The notes under the pieces: generated by a model
What the model saw: only the letters and a program-made list of their open reading frames with translations
The model's database searches: none
What the model was told of the DNA's origin: nothing
Position numbers and translations under genes: made by a program
DNA from: Brachynemurus nebulosus
Lineage: Eukaryota; Arthropoda; Insecta; Neuroptera; Myrmeleontidae
Direction of reading: 5' to 3'
Length of the DNA: 64,000 nucleotides
NCBI GenBank assembly: GCA_035578155.1
Contig: JAPWDM010000008.1
Location: 21,042,598 to 21,106,597, forward strand
Shown here: positions 12,505-26,088 of the stretch, piece after piece
How the letters are laid out: each line of letters begins with the position of its first letter
How positions within the stretch are numbered: position 1 is the stretch's first letter

Positions 12505-13666
12505 CCTCCCACTTGCTTTTTGGCGGGAAACTGGAAATTTCAAATTTGCGAATTACGAAAAATAGTAATAATTTCAAAGTTATTGGTCACCTCCTCATGA
12601 AATTTTAGCGTTGTACAAAAATTGGGTCTATAAACATATTCCGGCAGCTAAATACCATAATATTCAAAAATAACGCCCAAAAATCTGCTTTTCCAAAATA
12701 CGACCTTAAGTGGCTCTAAAGTCAAAATAATTTTACGTATTCTAGCCAAATAAAAATTTAACCATTTTTTGAGATCTACTTATTTATAAAATCACAATTA
12801 TCATCAAAATATTGTCACAGATATTGGTCTTTCAATAGAAAAATTTAGTTTTGTACCAAAAAAATACGTCTCTGTAACAGTGGAGTTTTAATAGACATGA
12901 ACAATTATTGTATTTTCTTTATAGTTAGTAGCAAAGATACTTATTATGCTAATTCCATAGAAAAATTTCCTAATAATAATTCAAATAAATGATATCTCAG
13001 TCCTTTAAAATTACTAGAATTTTAAAGGACTTGAGATACCTAAAATTTTATTAATAAAATTTATTATCAATATAGCCATGATATACATAAAATTCACAGC
13101 CATACGGATAACATTAATAATAATCAGTTAAATATTAAGAAAATTTCTAGCAGTTTTAAAGGACACTGGGGTCATTTACTTGAATTATTCTTAAGAGATT
13201 TTTATATGGAATTAGCGTACTGCATATCTTTACTACAAATTACAAAGAAAATAAATTGATAAAAAACGTTCATGCTTATTAGAACTCCAATGTTACAGAG
13301 ACGTGTTTTTTTATGACAAAATTAAATTTTTTTATTGTAAGACCAATATCTGCGGCAATATTTTGATAATAACTGTGATTTTATAAATAAGCAGACTTCA
13401 AAGATTGGTATAATTTTTATTTTGCTAGAATTTATAGAATATTTTTGAATTTAGGGTCACTTAAAGTCGTATTTTGGAAAAGCAAATTTTTGGGCTTTAT
13501 TTTTCCAGACTGTCGTATTTAGCTATCGGGATATCTTAACTAGACCTAATTTTGATGTGATGCCAAAATTTTATGACGAAGTTATCAGCACTTTTCAAAT
13601 TATTACCATTTTTCATAATTCGCAATTTTGAAATTTCCGGTTTCCCGCCCAGTAGCAAGTATGAGG
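12505..13666. repeat. Foldback element between SP2 and SP3
   Basis: Left end CTCCCACTTGCTTTTTGGCG and right-end reverse complement CTCATACTTGCTACTGGGCG. The arms (about 12505-13020 and 13020-13666) pair over much of their length; for example GGCGGGAAACTGGAAATTT pairs with AAATTTCCGGTTTCCCGCC. At the centre is an AGTCCTTTAAAATTACTAGAATTTTAAAGGACT-type palindrome. Non-coding. Confidence 0.8.
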
Positions 13667-14411
13667 TAAGATGTGTTAGCTACTTTTTCATTCCAACAGA
13701 TGTATATAGGTTTCATATATGGTAGAGGTACTCAACAGGGTGCAAGGTATCCCCCCTTATATTAATCTTCCGAGCTTCATCAAATCCCAAAATCCCTTAG
13801 ATCTCCTACTATTAAATATTTTCTAAAAAATTCGCCAAGTCGGAGCTTCTCAATGATTGAAGGTTTTCACAGCTTTCGGAATAATTATAAAATATTTAAG
13901 ATACGTGTATCTTTTAATACGGTTTATCACAACAATGATTAAATAGAATATTTGACAATATTATTTGCACATTATGATATTATGACGGTCAAAACCCCAT
14001 ATTTTATTAATTTCCAATGTACCTTATTATTAATCAAAATATATTAAATTTTCAAAACAATAAAGGGATATAGTTTCTTTAAAAGTGTTGAACTGAACGT
14101 AATATGCCGGTAACCCCCAAGGAACACGACTAATTTACCCCCAAAGAACCCATCCTGAGAAAGCGCTAAATTAAACATTTTGGTGCACCGACATTAAAAG
14201 TATAAAAACCAGTATAAGCAATTAACCGTTTAAAATAAAACAAAAAGCAAAAAAGATACTTACAGTATTTATTAAAACGAATACATACGAGTACAACAAT
14301 CTATTAAATTCAAAGCTTTAGAACACAGGCAGGCAAACTATATAGATTCTTATTAAACACAAAAAATTGAAAATTTGTTCAAAAATAGTTTAATTTTGAT
14401 ATCGATTAAAA

Positions 14412-17400
14412 TTAATCGTAAAATTTAATTTTAATATTAATAAATCTCAAAAACCGTGCAACTTTTGTAAAAACTGATGGAGTTTCACCACAGTATTCTT
14501 TTATATATGAAGCAACACCCACAACAATCGGCTCATCATGCTGCGAATAAAATTTAGCATTACTTATTAACCTTATATTCTTTACATATAGTACATTAAG
14601 GGGATGGTAACGTTAATTCGGCATAAAAAGGCCCATTTTTAAGAATCTTTTCAGACGTTACAGGTAAAACAAATTTAATTAGTCGATCGTAGCATTATAG
14701 TACAACATACGAACAACATTTCGTTAATTTTTTAAAACAAAATATAAACAATTAAGCCAACGGCAGCAAATCTTCGGAACCGCCTCGAAAAAAAGTTGTT
14801 TGCCGGTGAAGAATATAACTCATGAGTGGATCATCCGAAATAAAAAAAAAAAATGATATCATTAGATAACCTCTTTCCTAAGGTATCCCTGGGAGGCATT
14901 TGTATTTTTTCGATTTTTTAATTTTTGGTGATACTTAGAAGTGAAAACACCGATTTTCGTCTAAAATATTGACCTATTTGTTATTGTAAAATTAATAATT
15001 ATGAAAAATAAAAAAAAGCTGGTTATTTATGTAAGGAAGCTGTATACAAAATTTCAAAACAATTGGTCGAGTAGATTTTGATTTAAACTGTTCACCGGTT
15101 TCAAAAATGACAAGTGTCAGAAAATCGCTTTAAAGTTTTGTATACCTGAAAATGCAATATTAAATTTCAAAAATTTTTTCATACCTACGTCATTGATTAT
15201 AGTGTACATTAGTATACTTACAAAGACCTATCAGTGAATAAAAGAATTCATGGATTCCGAGAGCACAAAGTCACGTACCTGCTGGGCATGGATACGAAAA
15301 CGTATCGGAGCAACAAACGCTCAAAGTTCTATATCTTAGTTAGTTTTAATCCAATTTGTTTCAAATTTTGGCACAACAATCTTAAGATGTTGTACAATCA
15401 TATCAAACAATAAAAAATAATGAGAAAAAAAATTTTAATACGTTACCATCCCCTTAAATACATAAGTATGTTACAAAATTATCGTTAAAAATGTTCTATT
15501 ACAATAACTCGAATTGAAATATTTGATAGACGGACGAACAGACAGAGAGACATGGCGAAATTCATAAAAAACATATACCTAATTTTTTTTTTAAATTTAA
15601 CTGGAGTTATTATAATATGAAAAATGGTTTTAAATAAGAAAGTTAATAAGTAGTAGATAAAAATACTAAATACTAACCAAATATTGTACGAAGGGTCCAC
15701 CAGAATCACCGGGACATATACTTTTATTAAAATTGGCACCAACGCAGATCATACTTCTCCGTTTGTACCACGAAGCAAACAATTTTTTACATTCTATAGA
15801 AGTTTTAAAAAAATAAAGAATTAATTATCGTAAAAGCGGGATAAAAGTCGAAAAATTGAAAAACAATTTTCAATTCAGAAAATGAACTTTTAGTGTTAGG
15901 ACTGAGGGGGAGGCAGGGGGCTAAGCATGTGTTCGAAAATGATTGATAGAAAATAAATAAGACAATACATTAGGTAGCGGACGAACGTCGACGCTATTTC
16001 GAAGGCCACTGTTACCACGTTGTTTTTTACTAACACGATTTCAAAAACATTTCTTAGTAAATTTCTGACTTTTTCGCTTTTCCTATAAAAAATAAAATGA
16101 CGATCAAAAAAGAAAACTTCAAATTCCTCAAATTCCTCAAATGCCGCTCTCTTCAAAATTTAACGCCCAGGGACAGTGCCCCACGTGCCCCTAGTGTAAA
16201 TCCAGGACTGCTAATATATGACATAACAGAAACAAAATAATTCGAACCTGGCTATACTACAGACCAACAACTGTTCCTTTTTTCCTCTGAATTACCAAAC
16301 CTGTATAATACCAATATAGAAATCTTGGTTTAATCGATTAAATTTCCGTGACCATAGCTACACAGGCATTCCTCTTAACTCTAGAATCATACGTACTCGT
16401 TAGATTGACTACCCAACTTCTCTACCTGCTCCAGTACCCCCATTTGGGGTGGAATTTATAAAAAAAAAGACATATTTTGGTCTTAATTTTATAGAAATAA
16501 AACACAATCGCAGCAAAATGGGTTTATATGTATAGACGACGGTAATACGGACCTTATTGCAAAATGTCGTTTCCTTACATGTCAAAACATAGTCTAAAGG
16601 AAGCAAGGAAGCCAGGCAATTAGGTACAGCAAAGCACGTGATGGTTACAAAGCATCAACAATTATGTGCATTTTACTAAAATATAAAAACTGTGTTTAGA
16701 TTTTGACTTATCAGATAAAGTTTTAAAAGTTCACTTTCACCCAAAAATACGACTTCTTTTAATACACTATATTTTTTTTAAATATATGGAACTGCTGAAC
16801 TTGACGTGTATAGGGTATTTTCAACCACCTTATTTCTTCCATTTATCGCTCGGTAAAATTGCATTCTAAACTATATAGTTCTGGCGCTATATTCAATTTA
16901 AAAAAATATGTTTTAGTGAACAATCTCACCCCGATTATCAATTTCATCCAAATGATGGTACTACAATTTGTCGTTGCTTGTTTGTTCTGAAACTTCTGGT
17001 ATCTAATTTATTTGTTATGATAACACAACAGACGTATCAATTTTGTTTATACCGGCTGTGGTTTTCTTTATATTAAAATAATGTGCGTCAATTTGACGAC
17101 GATGTATGATTAACGTATGTTTTTTTAAAAAGATTTTGTACTTCACATATAAAAGTTTTCCTAATTTTTCTAAAGTTTATTAAAGATATGGATGTTATGA
17201 TTAATTTATTCAGTGATAAGGATAATGTGAAAGATGATTACAGCTGTTTGACTTATAGAGACGACATAATACTGAAGCAAACAATATATCGAATCGAGAA
17301 CTAAAGAATGCGTTTCAAGTGACTTAATAATAGATTAACAATTTATTTTGTGGAAAATATTTTAATTTTATTATTTTTTGAGATCTTATTCGAAAAAATA

Positions 17401-20400
17401 CTAGCAAATTTAGAAAATGTACACATGCGCCTAATGAGAAACTACATATCTACGGGAATGTTTGTGACCGAGAAATTTCACATTCTGTAAAGTCACACAT
17501 GTTCACCGACTCATAATAGTTCATAAATTAATTATTTAAAAGACATGTCTTATAATACAATTGATGTATTTATCTATTTTTTAATTTTTATAATGAAAAT
17601 ATGCTTTGATAAAAAGATTAAAAAAATTAATAAATATTTAGGGTTGACCGGGGTAAATGTGAATGGATTTTCATGAGTTGAGATAAAAGCGTTGTTTTAA
17701 GTATTTTTTATTTTATATATCACGATATGGTTGATTTATTTTTAATTCTACATTATTCAGGATGCACCACACAAAGGGTATGACGGGATAAGAATGGCCG
17801 GTTGGCCCCCAGACGAGATTTTCAACGGCACTTTGGCTACTATAAGGGCAGCTGATAAGAAGTCTTGTGTGCAAGTTTTAGCCTCATATCTTGCGTAGTT
17901 TAGAAGTTATTTGTGATAATATGTATTAAGGCCACGATTTTTTAAACCTTTATATCTCGTAAACTATTACAGATATTGAGATAAACTAAAAACCATTGAG
18001 TAGGTCTAAGTTAGTACTATAATATATATTTCTTTCAAATTTTTTCGTTAGTAAACAATCATAGAAAATTCGAGAAGAAAAATAGAAAAACATTTTTTTA
18101 GTGGTTCCTTCAGAGTGACAATCACGAAAAAAGTCTCAAATATTGCACATTAGGTCCTGTTTAAGTACTGCAAGTTTCGTTAAAAACAAAGGGGTGGAAC
18201 AGTGTCAAAAAGGAGAAACCTCGATCGAAGCTACCATCGGAAAGGTGAATTTCATCATTCCGTTATGTTATTATGCCGTGCGCACAAGATTAATTAAGAA
18301 CCTAGTGATGTTTTAACGATATGTACTGATATACCTATCATGACTTCCAAATATACAGTGTGTTCAAGGTCATGTGAACCCAATATATAAATATGTAAAA
18401 AAAAATTGTTGGTAGGATAACGGTCATATTTCTTGACCGATAGAGCTGCTATTTGGTACTGTGAGTGTTTATGTCAAGTTCTAGGCTAAATTCATAGATG
18501 GAGTGACTTTTCATTATCAATGAATTTAGTATTATTAAATTATTGCCAGTTTGAAACTATTCAGCGAAAAGAGCTCGTCTACAAACAGCTTAAACATTGA
18601 CCCCAATTATAATTATAATAAAATTAAGCTGTCATCCGATAAAAAGGTAACCGCTGCCACAACTCTCATACTTCAGTATACATTTCGAAATTTGCCTGCG
18701 ATACTATGGTTGTATATCTATCTAAAGTTAATGATAAGTAGCTATTAACTAAAACTGAAATTTACCTCATAGATAGGTACAACTGATTAAATAGTTTCTC
18801 AAATGACAATAATTTTAAACTTAAAATTCTCAATATTTTGAAACTATCCCATATTGACAATCAACTCCATCTATGAATTTAGCCTAGAACTTGACATAAA
18901 CACTCACAATACCAAATAGCAGCTCTATCGGTCATGAAATATGACCGTTATCCTACCAACAATTTTTTTTACATATTTGTATGTTGGCTTCACATGACCT
19001 TAAACGCACTATATATTTGAAAGTCATGATAGGTATATCAGTACATATCGTTAAAACATCACCAGGTTTTTAATTAATCTTGTGCGCACGGCATAAAAAC
19101 ATAACGGAATGATGAAATTCACCTTTCCGATAGTGGCTTCGATCGAGGTTTCTCTTTTTTGACACTGTTCCACCCCTTTGTTTTTAACGAAACTTGCAGT
19201 ACTTAAACAGGACCTAATGTGCAATATTTGAGACTTTTTTCGTGATTGTCACTCTGAAGGAACCACTAAAAAAATGTTTTTCTATTTTTCTTCTCGAATT
19301 TTCTATGATTGTTTACTAACGGAAAAATTTGAAAGAAATATATATTATAGTATTAACTTAGACCTACTCAATGGTTTTTAGTTTATCTCAATATCTGTAA
19401 TAGTTTACGAGATATAAAGGTTTAAAAAATCATGGCGTTAATACATATTATCACAAATAACTTCTAAGCTACCCAAGATATGAGGCTAAAACTTGCACAC
19501 AAGACTTCTTATCAGCTGCCCTTATAGTAGCCAAAGTGCCGTTGAAAATCTCGTCTGGGGGCCAACCGGCCATTCTTATCCCGTCACACCCTTTTGAGCA
19601 AATTCGTATGAAAAACAAAAATTTTATAAGCCATTCACATTTCCCCGGTGCGGTTTTGCAAATCTTATGAAATTCGGGGTAAATGTGAATGCATTCAGAA
19701 AAATTATTTGGAATGGATTACAAGAGGAGTGAGGTACATCAGAGTAAAGACCAACTCAAATTCTTAATATTTACCCCACTTCTAAATTTTTCATCATACT
19801 TTAGCGGTCACAATTTCTGTTTGTTTAATGCAAGTTACGCATACCTCAAATTTGTGCAAAAAATCAAGGCTAAATAAAAAACAACGCTGTGAGCAGCGGA
19901 GCCCCATCACGGAAGTCGAATTTTTCCTTTCATCTTCGGTATTGAATATCTACAAGCGAAATGTAATTGAAAGTCCACAAGCGATTTGCCATTTTGGTGG
20001 TTTCAAAACTGATGATGAGTGTCCGCTTAATCGGGGCTTTAAAAAAAGGTTTTAAGTTTTTAAGGGCTGAATCTCAGTAAATTTCAATTTTGTGCCGATA
20101 GCAGTTAGCAGGGAAAAAGCCAACACAATTCGTACGAGGGCATTTCTACCCATGCTTATCCGCCAATTGCCTTGGTGTTTTATTTTTAAATATTAAAAAA
20201 GGAACTTAAATAGTAAACTGGAAGGTTTTTATGAAGATATTTTTTCTTTCCAAAAAAATCCAAAATTTCTATTTTATAAATAATAAAAATCCAAAATTCC
20301 TAATTTATAAATAAACAGTGACTTTAATAACATTTTTAAATTATTTAATATGTATGTATTTCATTTGTTAAAAAATTATATTCACTTTCTTTTAAATTTT

Positions 20401-23400
20401 TTAAAATTACTATTCGCCTACTTGTATTTAGAATAAAAATAATGCATTTAAAACACATTTAACAATAGCATTCAATTCTGATGTAAAAATGGGAGAAGTG
20501 GGGGGAAAAGTAATGTGAACTCCCTAAAAGGTACTAGCTGGATACTAACTGAATACACGTACAAAATTTCAGCCCTCTAGGTTTCCTTAGAGAGCCTCTA
20601 GACGTGTTAGAAAACAAGCAAAAAAATTAAGGAAATATTGGCGTAAAAATCATAGGGGTAAGGGTTAAAAGTTGAAACCCCCAAAAAACAGTGTCTGGCT
20701 ATTAGCTTAACCTGTACACAAAATTTGAGCCCTCTAGGTTTATTTGGGGAGATTTTGACCCGAACGAAACTGTTAAAAAACAAGAAAAATCATGTTCTTT
20801 TGGGTATAAAAATGGTGGGGGTAGGGAATAAAAGTCGAGACCCCCAAAAGGCACTGTCTTGATACTAACTCAATCCGAATACAAAATTTCAGCCGTCTAG
20901 GTTTATTTGGGTGACCTGTGCGAGTGGTACAAACTTCGAAAACGTCGAAAATGCATGAAATTGTAGCTTAAAAATGACGGGGTGGGGTTAAAATATTAAA
21001 ACGTCCAAAAAGCACAACCTAGATACGAACTTTATCAACACACCAAATTTCAACCCTCTACGTTAATTCTGGGGGGCTGGGGGCGTGTTAGATCCAGCGA
21101 AAATCCCCCCCTCCCTACTCCCGTCAAATCATCTCCCTTCCCACCTCTACTCCCGTCAAATCATCTCCCTTCCCCCCTCTACTCCCGTCAAATCATCCTA
21201 GGAAGCTGAATTTTGGATATGTTGTAGATAATTGACCGAAACATTATTTCCAACCAGTTTGGAAAAGTTTTATTGCTTTTTCGCCCCCACCACCCCCTTA
21301 AAGGTTGGGTCGGATCCAAAATTTGCCCAAAATTTGACCCCACTTTGATAGTATTGTTGTGCATCGGAATTTTTTTCTACATATTCGTGTTCTACGGGTC
21401 CGAAAACGGATAGCGCCCCTACTCTCGCCTCTCGCCGTTCTTGTCGTATAGACTGTATAAGTCTAATTTTTTCAAGGAAAAATTCGACTAATAACAAAAA
21501 TTGTAAGAACAAATTTGTTACAAGCTAAAAATGATATTTTGATGATATTTTGTTATTTTATCAAATAAAATATCAAAAAATTACATGATTTTCACGCAAA
21601 AACAAGGAAAATAAGACTTTTTCAAGGAAATATATTCAGTTTACATGAACAAAATTTATCTATCAATCTATTAATCTAACAATCTATTTTTTTTTTTTTT
21701 TTGTGTTTGTTGTTTGTACAACGGAAACTTGTATAATAATGTCATTGTACATCATCATCAACATTTTCAACTCTGAAAAGGACACTACTGAAATTTTTGA
21801 CCGGTTGGGGGCATTTGTGAATGACGTTCACAGTTACCCCGGAATTTTAAAATCATGGGGTAATTGTGAATTGGTAATAAATTGTCCAATTTCTTTAGCA
21901 GTTAATGAGGAACGCCTTCAGGCTTTAGACCACTTCTTTAGAAGTACCTTTATCCATTTCTTATCTTTTTAAAAAAAGAAAATGTATTTAAAAAGAAAAT
22001 TTTTTTTTTGAGGATTGGTCGAAGTAAGATACACAAAATTTTGCAAGGGTTTTTTCAAAATAAAAAAAGATACTAATACTTGGAGAATTGTTATGAAATT
22101 TTAATAGCATTTTAAGAATGGACATAAAATCATACTAAGATTTGATTTTTAACAAAATTAATGTTATTTTAGAAATTATAGACGCCGTTCACATTTGCCC
22201 CAATTCACATTTACCCCGGTCAACCCTATATTAAAAAATTTATATTAAAATATTTTGTTCGCTTTTGTAGTATTGTTATGTAAAAAAAATGTTTTTTGCA
22301 CATAAATTCAAAAAGTCTCCGTAAAAAGTCCATTCGTCAAATTAACGCTGATGTATGATTAACGTTTCTCGTAGACCAAGGTATGATTCTAGGGTTAATA
22401 AACTGATCATATTAAAGATGTTTGACATATACATATATATGTAGGACAGTGTAATGTAACAGCGGTCGAAGATGCTATTATAATCTATAAGAATTGAACA
22501 TTCCACAATATCGAAACAAATTTACCTGTTTATGGAACAACAGAGGCCACATGGCAAGCCATGAAAACAATAAAAACAAATTAATTCGGAACAAACCTTC
22601 ATCCTTCGATACCGGCATATCATCAGCAACCATTAGAACCTCTGTACTTTCGTTTGCATATCGATTAATGCCACCCCATCCAATAATAGTTCCAACACCC
22701 CAAGCCACATAATTTTTCGGTGGTAGCGAAATTTGTCCTACATACTGTGTGTATTTCAACGGTTTTTGTAATTTTAATAACGCAATATCATTACCATATA
22801 ATATTGGTCTGTAAACGGATTAGGGTTTTTATTTGAAAATTTTAAATGTTAAATTATTATAAACATAAATCTTACAATCTGCTATAGAAGGGATGCATAT
22901 GTGCTTCTCGAATTTTAATAAGTTGAGACCACGTATTATTATAGTCGTAGACATGTTTTACACCAGCATGAATACGAAAATCATGTCTACCGGGAATAAA
23001 TTCACGAACACAATGGGCAGCCGTTAATATCCATTGTGGACGAATTATTGCGCCACCACAAAAATGTTTAGGCGACCCTGAAAAGTGGACAGTGTTTGTC
23101 GATTAGTGCCGTAAATCACGCTAATTGGACTAAGAAATACATTACCTTCGGCAAAAAAGGCTTGAATGGAGACTAGATAGGGATACACTTTGTCCGCTAC
23201 TCTTCCACCAAAAACTCGCCTCCCGCCCATCGATTGACAATTTACTGTGGAGTAAGTAATTTAAGTAGGTATTGGGATACTACATCATGTGATAACTTTT
23301 ACACAAGTGAGGTAATTAATTTTAGAAATTGGCTCAGGCCAATTTTTGAGGGTCAATGACCTATAATTTGGGTGAGTGCTAACTTGATACCATTCGCATT

Positions 23401-25110
23401 CCATTATTTATTTATATCCCCTTAATTTGTTTATCAAAAAATTTATTCCTTAACCAATTTCAAAAATCAACTATATGTAAAATTTTAAGTCAATCGGATG
23501 AAAATCATTAGAGTTATCTTGCGCAACGTCTTAGAAAACATAGTTTCGAGAAAAGCGCATGTAAATTTTCGACACGTGTTTATCGTTTCGGGCGTTCACA
23601 CTAGAGTCCCTATAATAAATAGAGTCGTGACATGTCATCCATTTTCTATCCAAAACAGAGCGGGAAGCTTCAAAATTAATTATCACATGTTTGAGTAAAT
23701 ATTTTTGAGTACATAATTATTGTTAATAAATTATAAATTACTGAACAATTAAAAATTTTTAATTTAATTATTCTTTCTAAGTTAAACTAAATCGTTTTTG
23801 TTAATATTTAATTTATTTCCAATGTATTTTACGAAAATTTTGGATAGAAAATGCCGGAACCAATCAGCGTTCAGCACACATGTCACCACTCTATTTATTA
23901 TAGGCACTCTCTAGTTCACACTTATCATTAACGCGATCCGTGAGTTATGAAAATATCACTAACCCATAATAAAAAAAAAAAAATTATCAACCAAGTTGTG
24001 AGAGACTCCAAAATGTTACACGCAGCGGTGCGACGCTTGTGAATGTTTTCAATCGCTAGAAGTCGTTTCTGAATTTGGGTTCAAAACGATTTTAAAAATA
24101 TTTCCACAGTCATAATTCCCTTTGAATATCATTTTAAAAATTTTACTACATCATTTAAGCTATTTGCCCTAATTTTTTTCGTTTTTATGTCACCGAAGGA
24201 TGACATATTAATATCGTTGTGTGATCATAGAGGGGGAAACATTATTATAGAGTTGTACATGCATATTGAATAAACGCAAGAGGGCTGTATTCTCACTGTA
24301 CTTAAAAAACGAGCCAAAAAATCATAAATTAACACTTTCACTGAGGTGACATTACTTAGTGCGTGTCAAAAACACGCACTTAACGAATTTTTTACATAAT
24401 GAATACGGCTAATTCCCAAATTATGTGCCAACCTATAAATAAAGCTGTAAAATTTTAATTTTTTTTATTGATTTAGTATTAAAACAAATAAAAATGACGA
24501 TAAAAGCTTATGCACATATTTAATTTTCATTAATAAATATTAAAAATTTAATTTTTTTTATTTATTTATAGGGAAGCGCTTAATGTAACGGCACTTTTCA
24601 CTATTCCTCTTAGAAATTATTTTATTTAGTAATAAGTAAATATGATAATTAAATTAAATTATTTGTTTTCCTTTCTAGTATTTCCCTTTCCCCAAATTTA
24701 AAAAAAAGAGAAAGGAAAATGGGTTATTTACTTACTAAACTCAGTGCTTAATATATTAAATTTTAATATTTTTTAACGAAAATTAAACGTGTCCGACAAT
24801 TTTTATCTATTTTTTTTTTACTTGTTTTGTTTGCAAATCAATCAAGAAAAAAAGAAAACTTTACGAAATTTCGTTGGCACAAAGTTTGGGAAATTGCTAT
24901 GAATACAATGGTTTTAAATAATTCAGTTAATTGAGTCCCCAAAATCCGAAACATTTATTTCTGACAACAGTTCAATTTATAAAAAGAAATATTTATTTTC
25001 TTTTTCTAGTTCGTATTATATTAATAATTTTATAAAAAATTACAAATAATTTACATACCTAAAACTAAATTTAACAAAATAAATGTCACACAAAAGTTTG
25101 CAAATTGCAT
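14412..25110 (-). CDS. SP3: secreted chymotrypsin-like serine protease, complete
   Basis: Six exons: 25059-25110, 23146-23244, 22876-23077, 22597-22808, 15678-15793 and 14412-14540 (with stop). They sum to 810 nt, or 269 residues, with no frame break. Signal peptide MQFANFCVTFILLNLVL, then VNCQS-MGGRR-VFGGRVA. Triad: [24 protein letters not shown]. The pocket is Ser189-Ile190. Cysteines for the 42-58, 168-182 and 191-220 disulfides are present (FCGG/AHC; ECKK/MIC; SIC/YCGE). The tail is short, CGETPSVFTKVARFLRFIN, and lines up with the second, post-stop segment seen in its relatives. Intron 4 is 6.8 kb because a 4.6 kb transposon sits at 17641-22226. Intron 5 holds a piggyBac-like MITE. Exon 1 and its promoter lie between the arms of a long inverted repeat. 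Splicing across these inserts is inferred. Confidence 0.82.
14596..15457. mobile_element. piggyBac-like MITE with TTAA ends (SP3 intron 5)
   Basis: TTAA at 14596-14599 and 15454-15457 bracket inverted repeats GGGGATGGTAACGT / ACGTTACCATCCCC, a perfect 14 bp match beginning with GGGG. A TTAA duplication is the signature of piggyBac insertion. The 854 bp interior has no transposase. It separates exons 6 and 5 of SP3. Confidence 0.82.
15900..17640. other. SP3 intron 4 sequence left of the 4.6 kb element
   Basis: The first part (to about 16020) resembles the matching intron of SP1 (CGACG-TATTTCG-GGCC). The rest is AT-rich with no recognisable gene. Confidence 0.4.
17760..19625. repeat. Foldback: about 780 bp inverted arms
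   Basis: Left arm about 17760-18530, right arm about 18860-19600. For example CTAGGCTAAATTCATAGATG at 18482 pairs with CATCTATGAATTTAGCCTAG at 18865, and GCCGTTGAAAATCTCGTCTG near 19540 pairs with sequence at 17817. Arms are nearly identical over long stretches; the spacer is about 330 bp. It lies within the larger TA-flanked element and shares its terminal GGGGTAAATGTGAA motif, so it may be a nested family member. Confidence 0.85.
19872..19955. repeat. 85-bp dispersed repeat, copy 2
   Basis: GTGAGCAGCGGAGCCCCATC...TCTTCGGTATTGAAT; see 9449-9533. It lies inside the 4.6 kb TA-flanked element. Confidence 0.75.
20540..21195. repeat. Diverged tandem repeats inside the 4.6 kb element
   Basis: About four units of 130-160 bp share AGCCCTCTAGGTTTATTTGG and an AAAGTCGAGACCCCCAAAA-like segment (near 20570, 20730, 20890 and 21050). 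They are followed by three copies of a 32-bp unit with ACTCCCGTCAAATCATC (21117-21195). Non-coding. Confidence 0.65.
21195..21495. repeat. Dispersed repeat, copy 2 (inverted)
   Basis: Reverse-complement relative of 3338-3760, lying inside the 4.6 kb DNA element. The open frame on its minus strand is a repeat product, not a gene. Confidence 0.75.
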
Positions 25111-25990
25111 TTTTAAAAAATTTACTTTTTAGATTAGATTAAATACACGACTAATTGTTGGTATTATTTTAATCAATAAAAATCTTTAATTTTTTTTTTA
25201 TATGAAAATGTAATATAAAATATGATAAAATTCGCAATAATTTTTATTTCGATTTTCAGAATTTTTTTTTGTTGTTGTTGAATAATAAACCAGTGACTAT
25301 GGAAAATTTATTATAACAGGTATTAGAAAAATTCATTACGCACTCTAGAAACGATATAATTATTATGTTTTAAAATAATTCGTCAAGTACGTATTGGACA
25401 CCCACCAAGTCGGGATTCCTCGGTGACTAGAGTTTTTCACAATTTTCGGAATAAAATCTATCTTCTTTTCCCTGTTTATTACTCCATTCTTTAGCATATT
25501 ACTTTGTTTAGTGGATAAAAAGCCACTTATTCGAATGAAGAACTTAAAACAATAAAAAAATAGGCAATTTCTCAAATTAGGTGCCAACGAAATTTTGTAG
25601 TGTTTTCTATTTTTCTTGATTGATTTGCAAGTAAAACAAGTAAAAAAGTAAATAAAAATTGTCGGACACGTTTAATTTCCGTTAAAAAATATTAAAATTT
25701 AATATATTAAGCATTGCGTTTAGTAAGTTAATAACCCATTTTCCTTTATTTTTTTAAATTTGGGCAAAGGGAAATATTAGAAAGAAAAACAAACAATTTA
25801 ATTTAATTATCATATTTATTTTTTACTAAATAATATAATTTCTAGGAGGAATAGTAAAATCATATTAACATAACCTAAATTTCGTATAAATAAAAAATTA
25901 AGTTTTTGATATTTTTTAATGAAAATTAAATATGTGCATAAACTTTTATCATCATTTTTATTTGTTTTAATACTAAATCAATCAAAAAAA

Positions 25991-26033
<43 letters not shown>

Positions 26034-26088
26034 AAATAAAAATTTGACAGCTTTATTTATAGGTTGGCACATAATTTGGGAATTAGTC
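24410..26088. repeat. Long inverted repeat around SP3 exon 1 and promoter
   Basis: Left arm about 24410-24902, right arm about 25563-26088. Paired landmarks: ATTCCCAAATTATGTGCCAA (24413) with CATAATTTGGGAATTAG (26071), and GTCCGACAATTTTTATCTAT (24791) with AAATTGTCGGACACGTTTAA near 25660. The 660-bp spacer contains SP3 exon 1 (25059-25110) and the conserved upstream block. An AAAT microsatellite (25985-26040) extends one arm. Confidence 0.8.
25331..25354 (-). promoter_or_regulatory. Conserved upstream block of SP3
   Basis: TCGTTTCTAGAGTGCGTAAT on the minus strand, about 220-245 bases before the ATG. It is shared almost exactly with SP4 and SP6. A second conserved stretch, TTCTGAAAATCAGAA-like, lies nearer the start in the relatives. 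Confidence 0.45.

Larger units (their letters stand above)
17641..22226. mobile_element. 4.6 kb TA-flanked DNA element in SP3 intron 4
   Basis: The ends are GGGTTGACCGGGGTAAATGT and its reverse complement (at 22207-22226), with TA on both sides. The motif GGGGTAAATGTGAA or close variants recurs in both orientations near 17649, 19625, 19676, 21810, 21830, 21857, 22190 and 22203. The interior holds a 2 kb foldback, diverged 150-bp tandem repeats and a copy of a dispersed repeat. I see no recognisable transposase; the short ORFs here have no family I know. The intron on both sides is like that of the sister genes. Confidence 0.75.

Noticed and set aside
17641..22226. Transposase gene in the 4.6 kb element
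   Set aside because: The short frames (for example at 18551, 19689 and 21703) show no DDE/D, zinc-finger or other transposase motif I can recognise.
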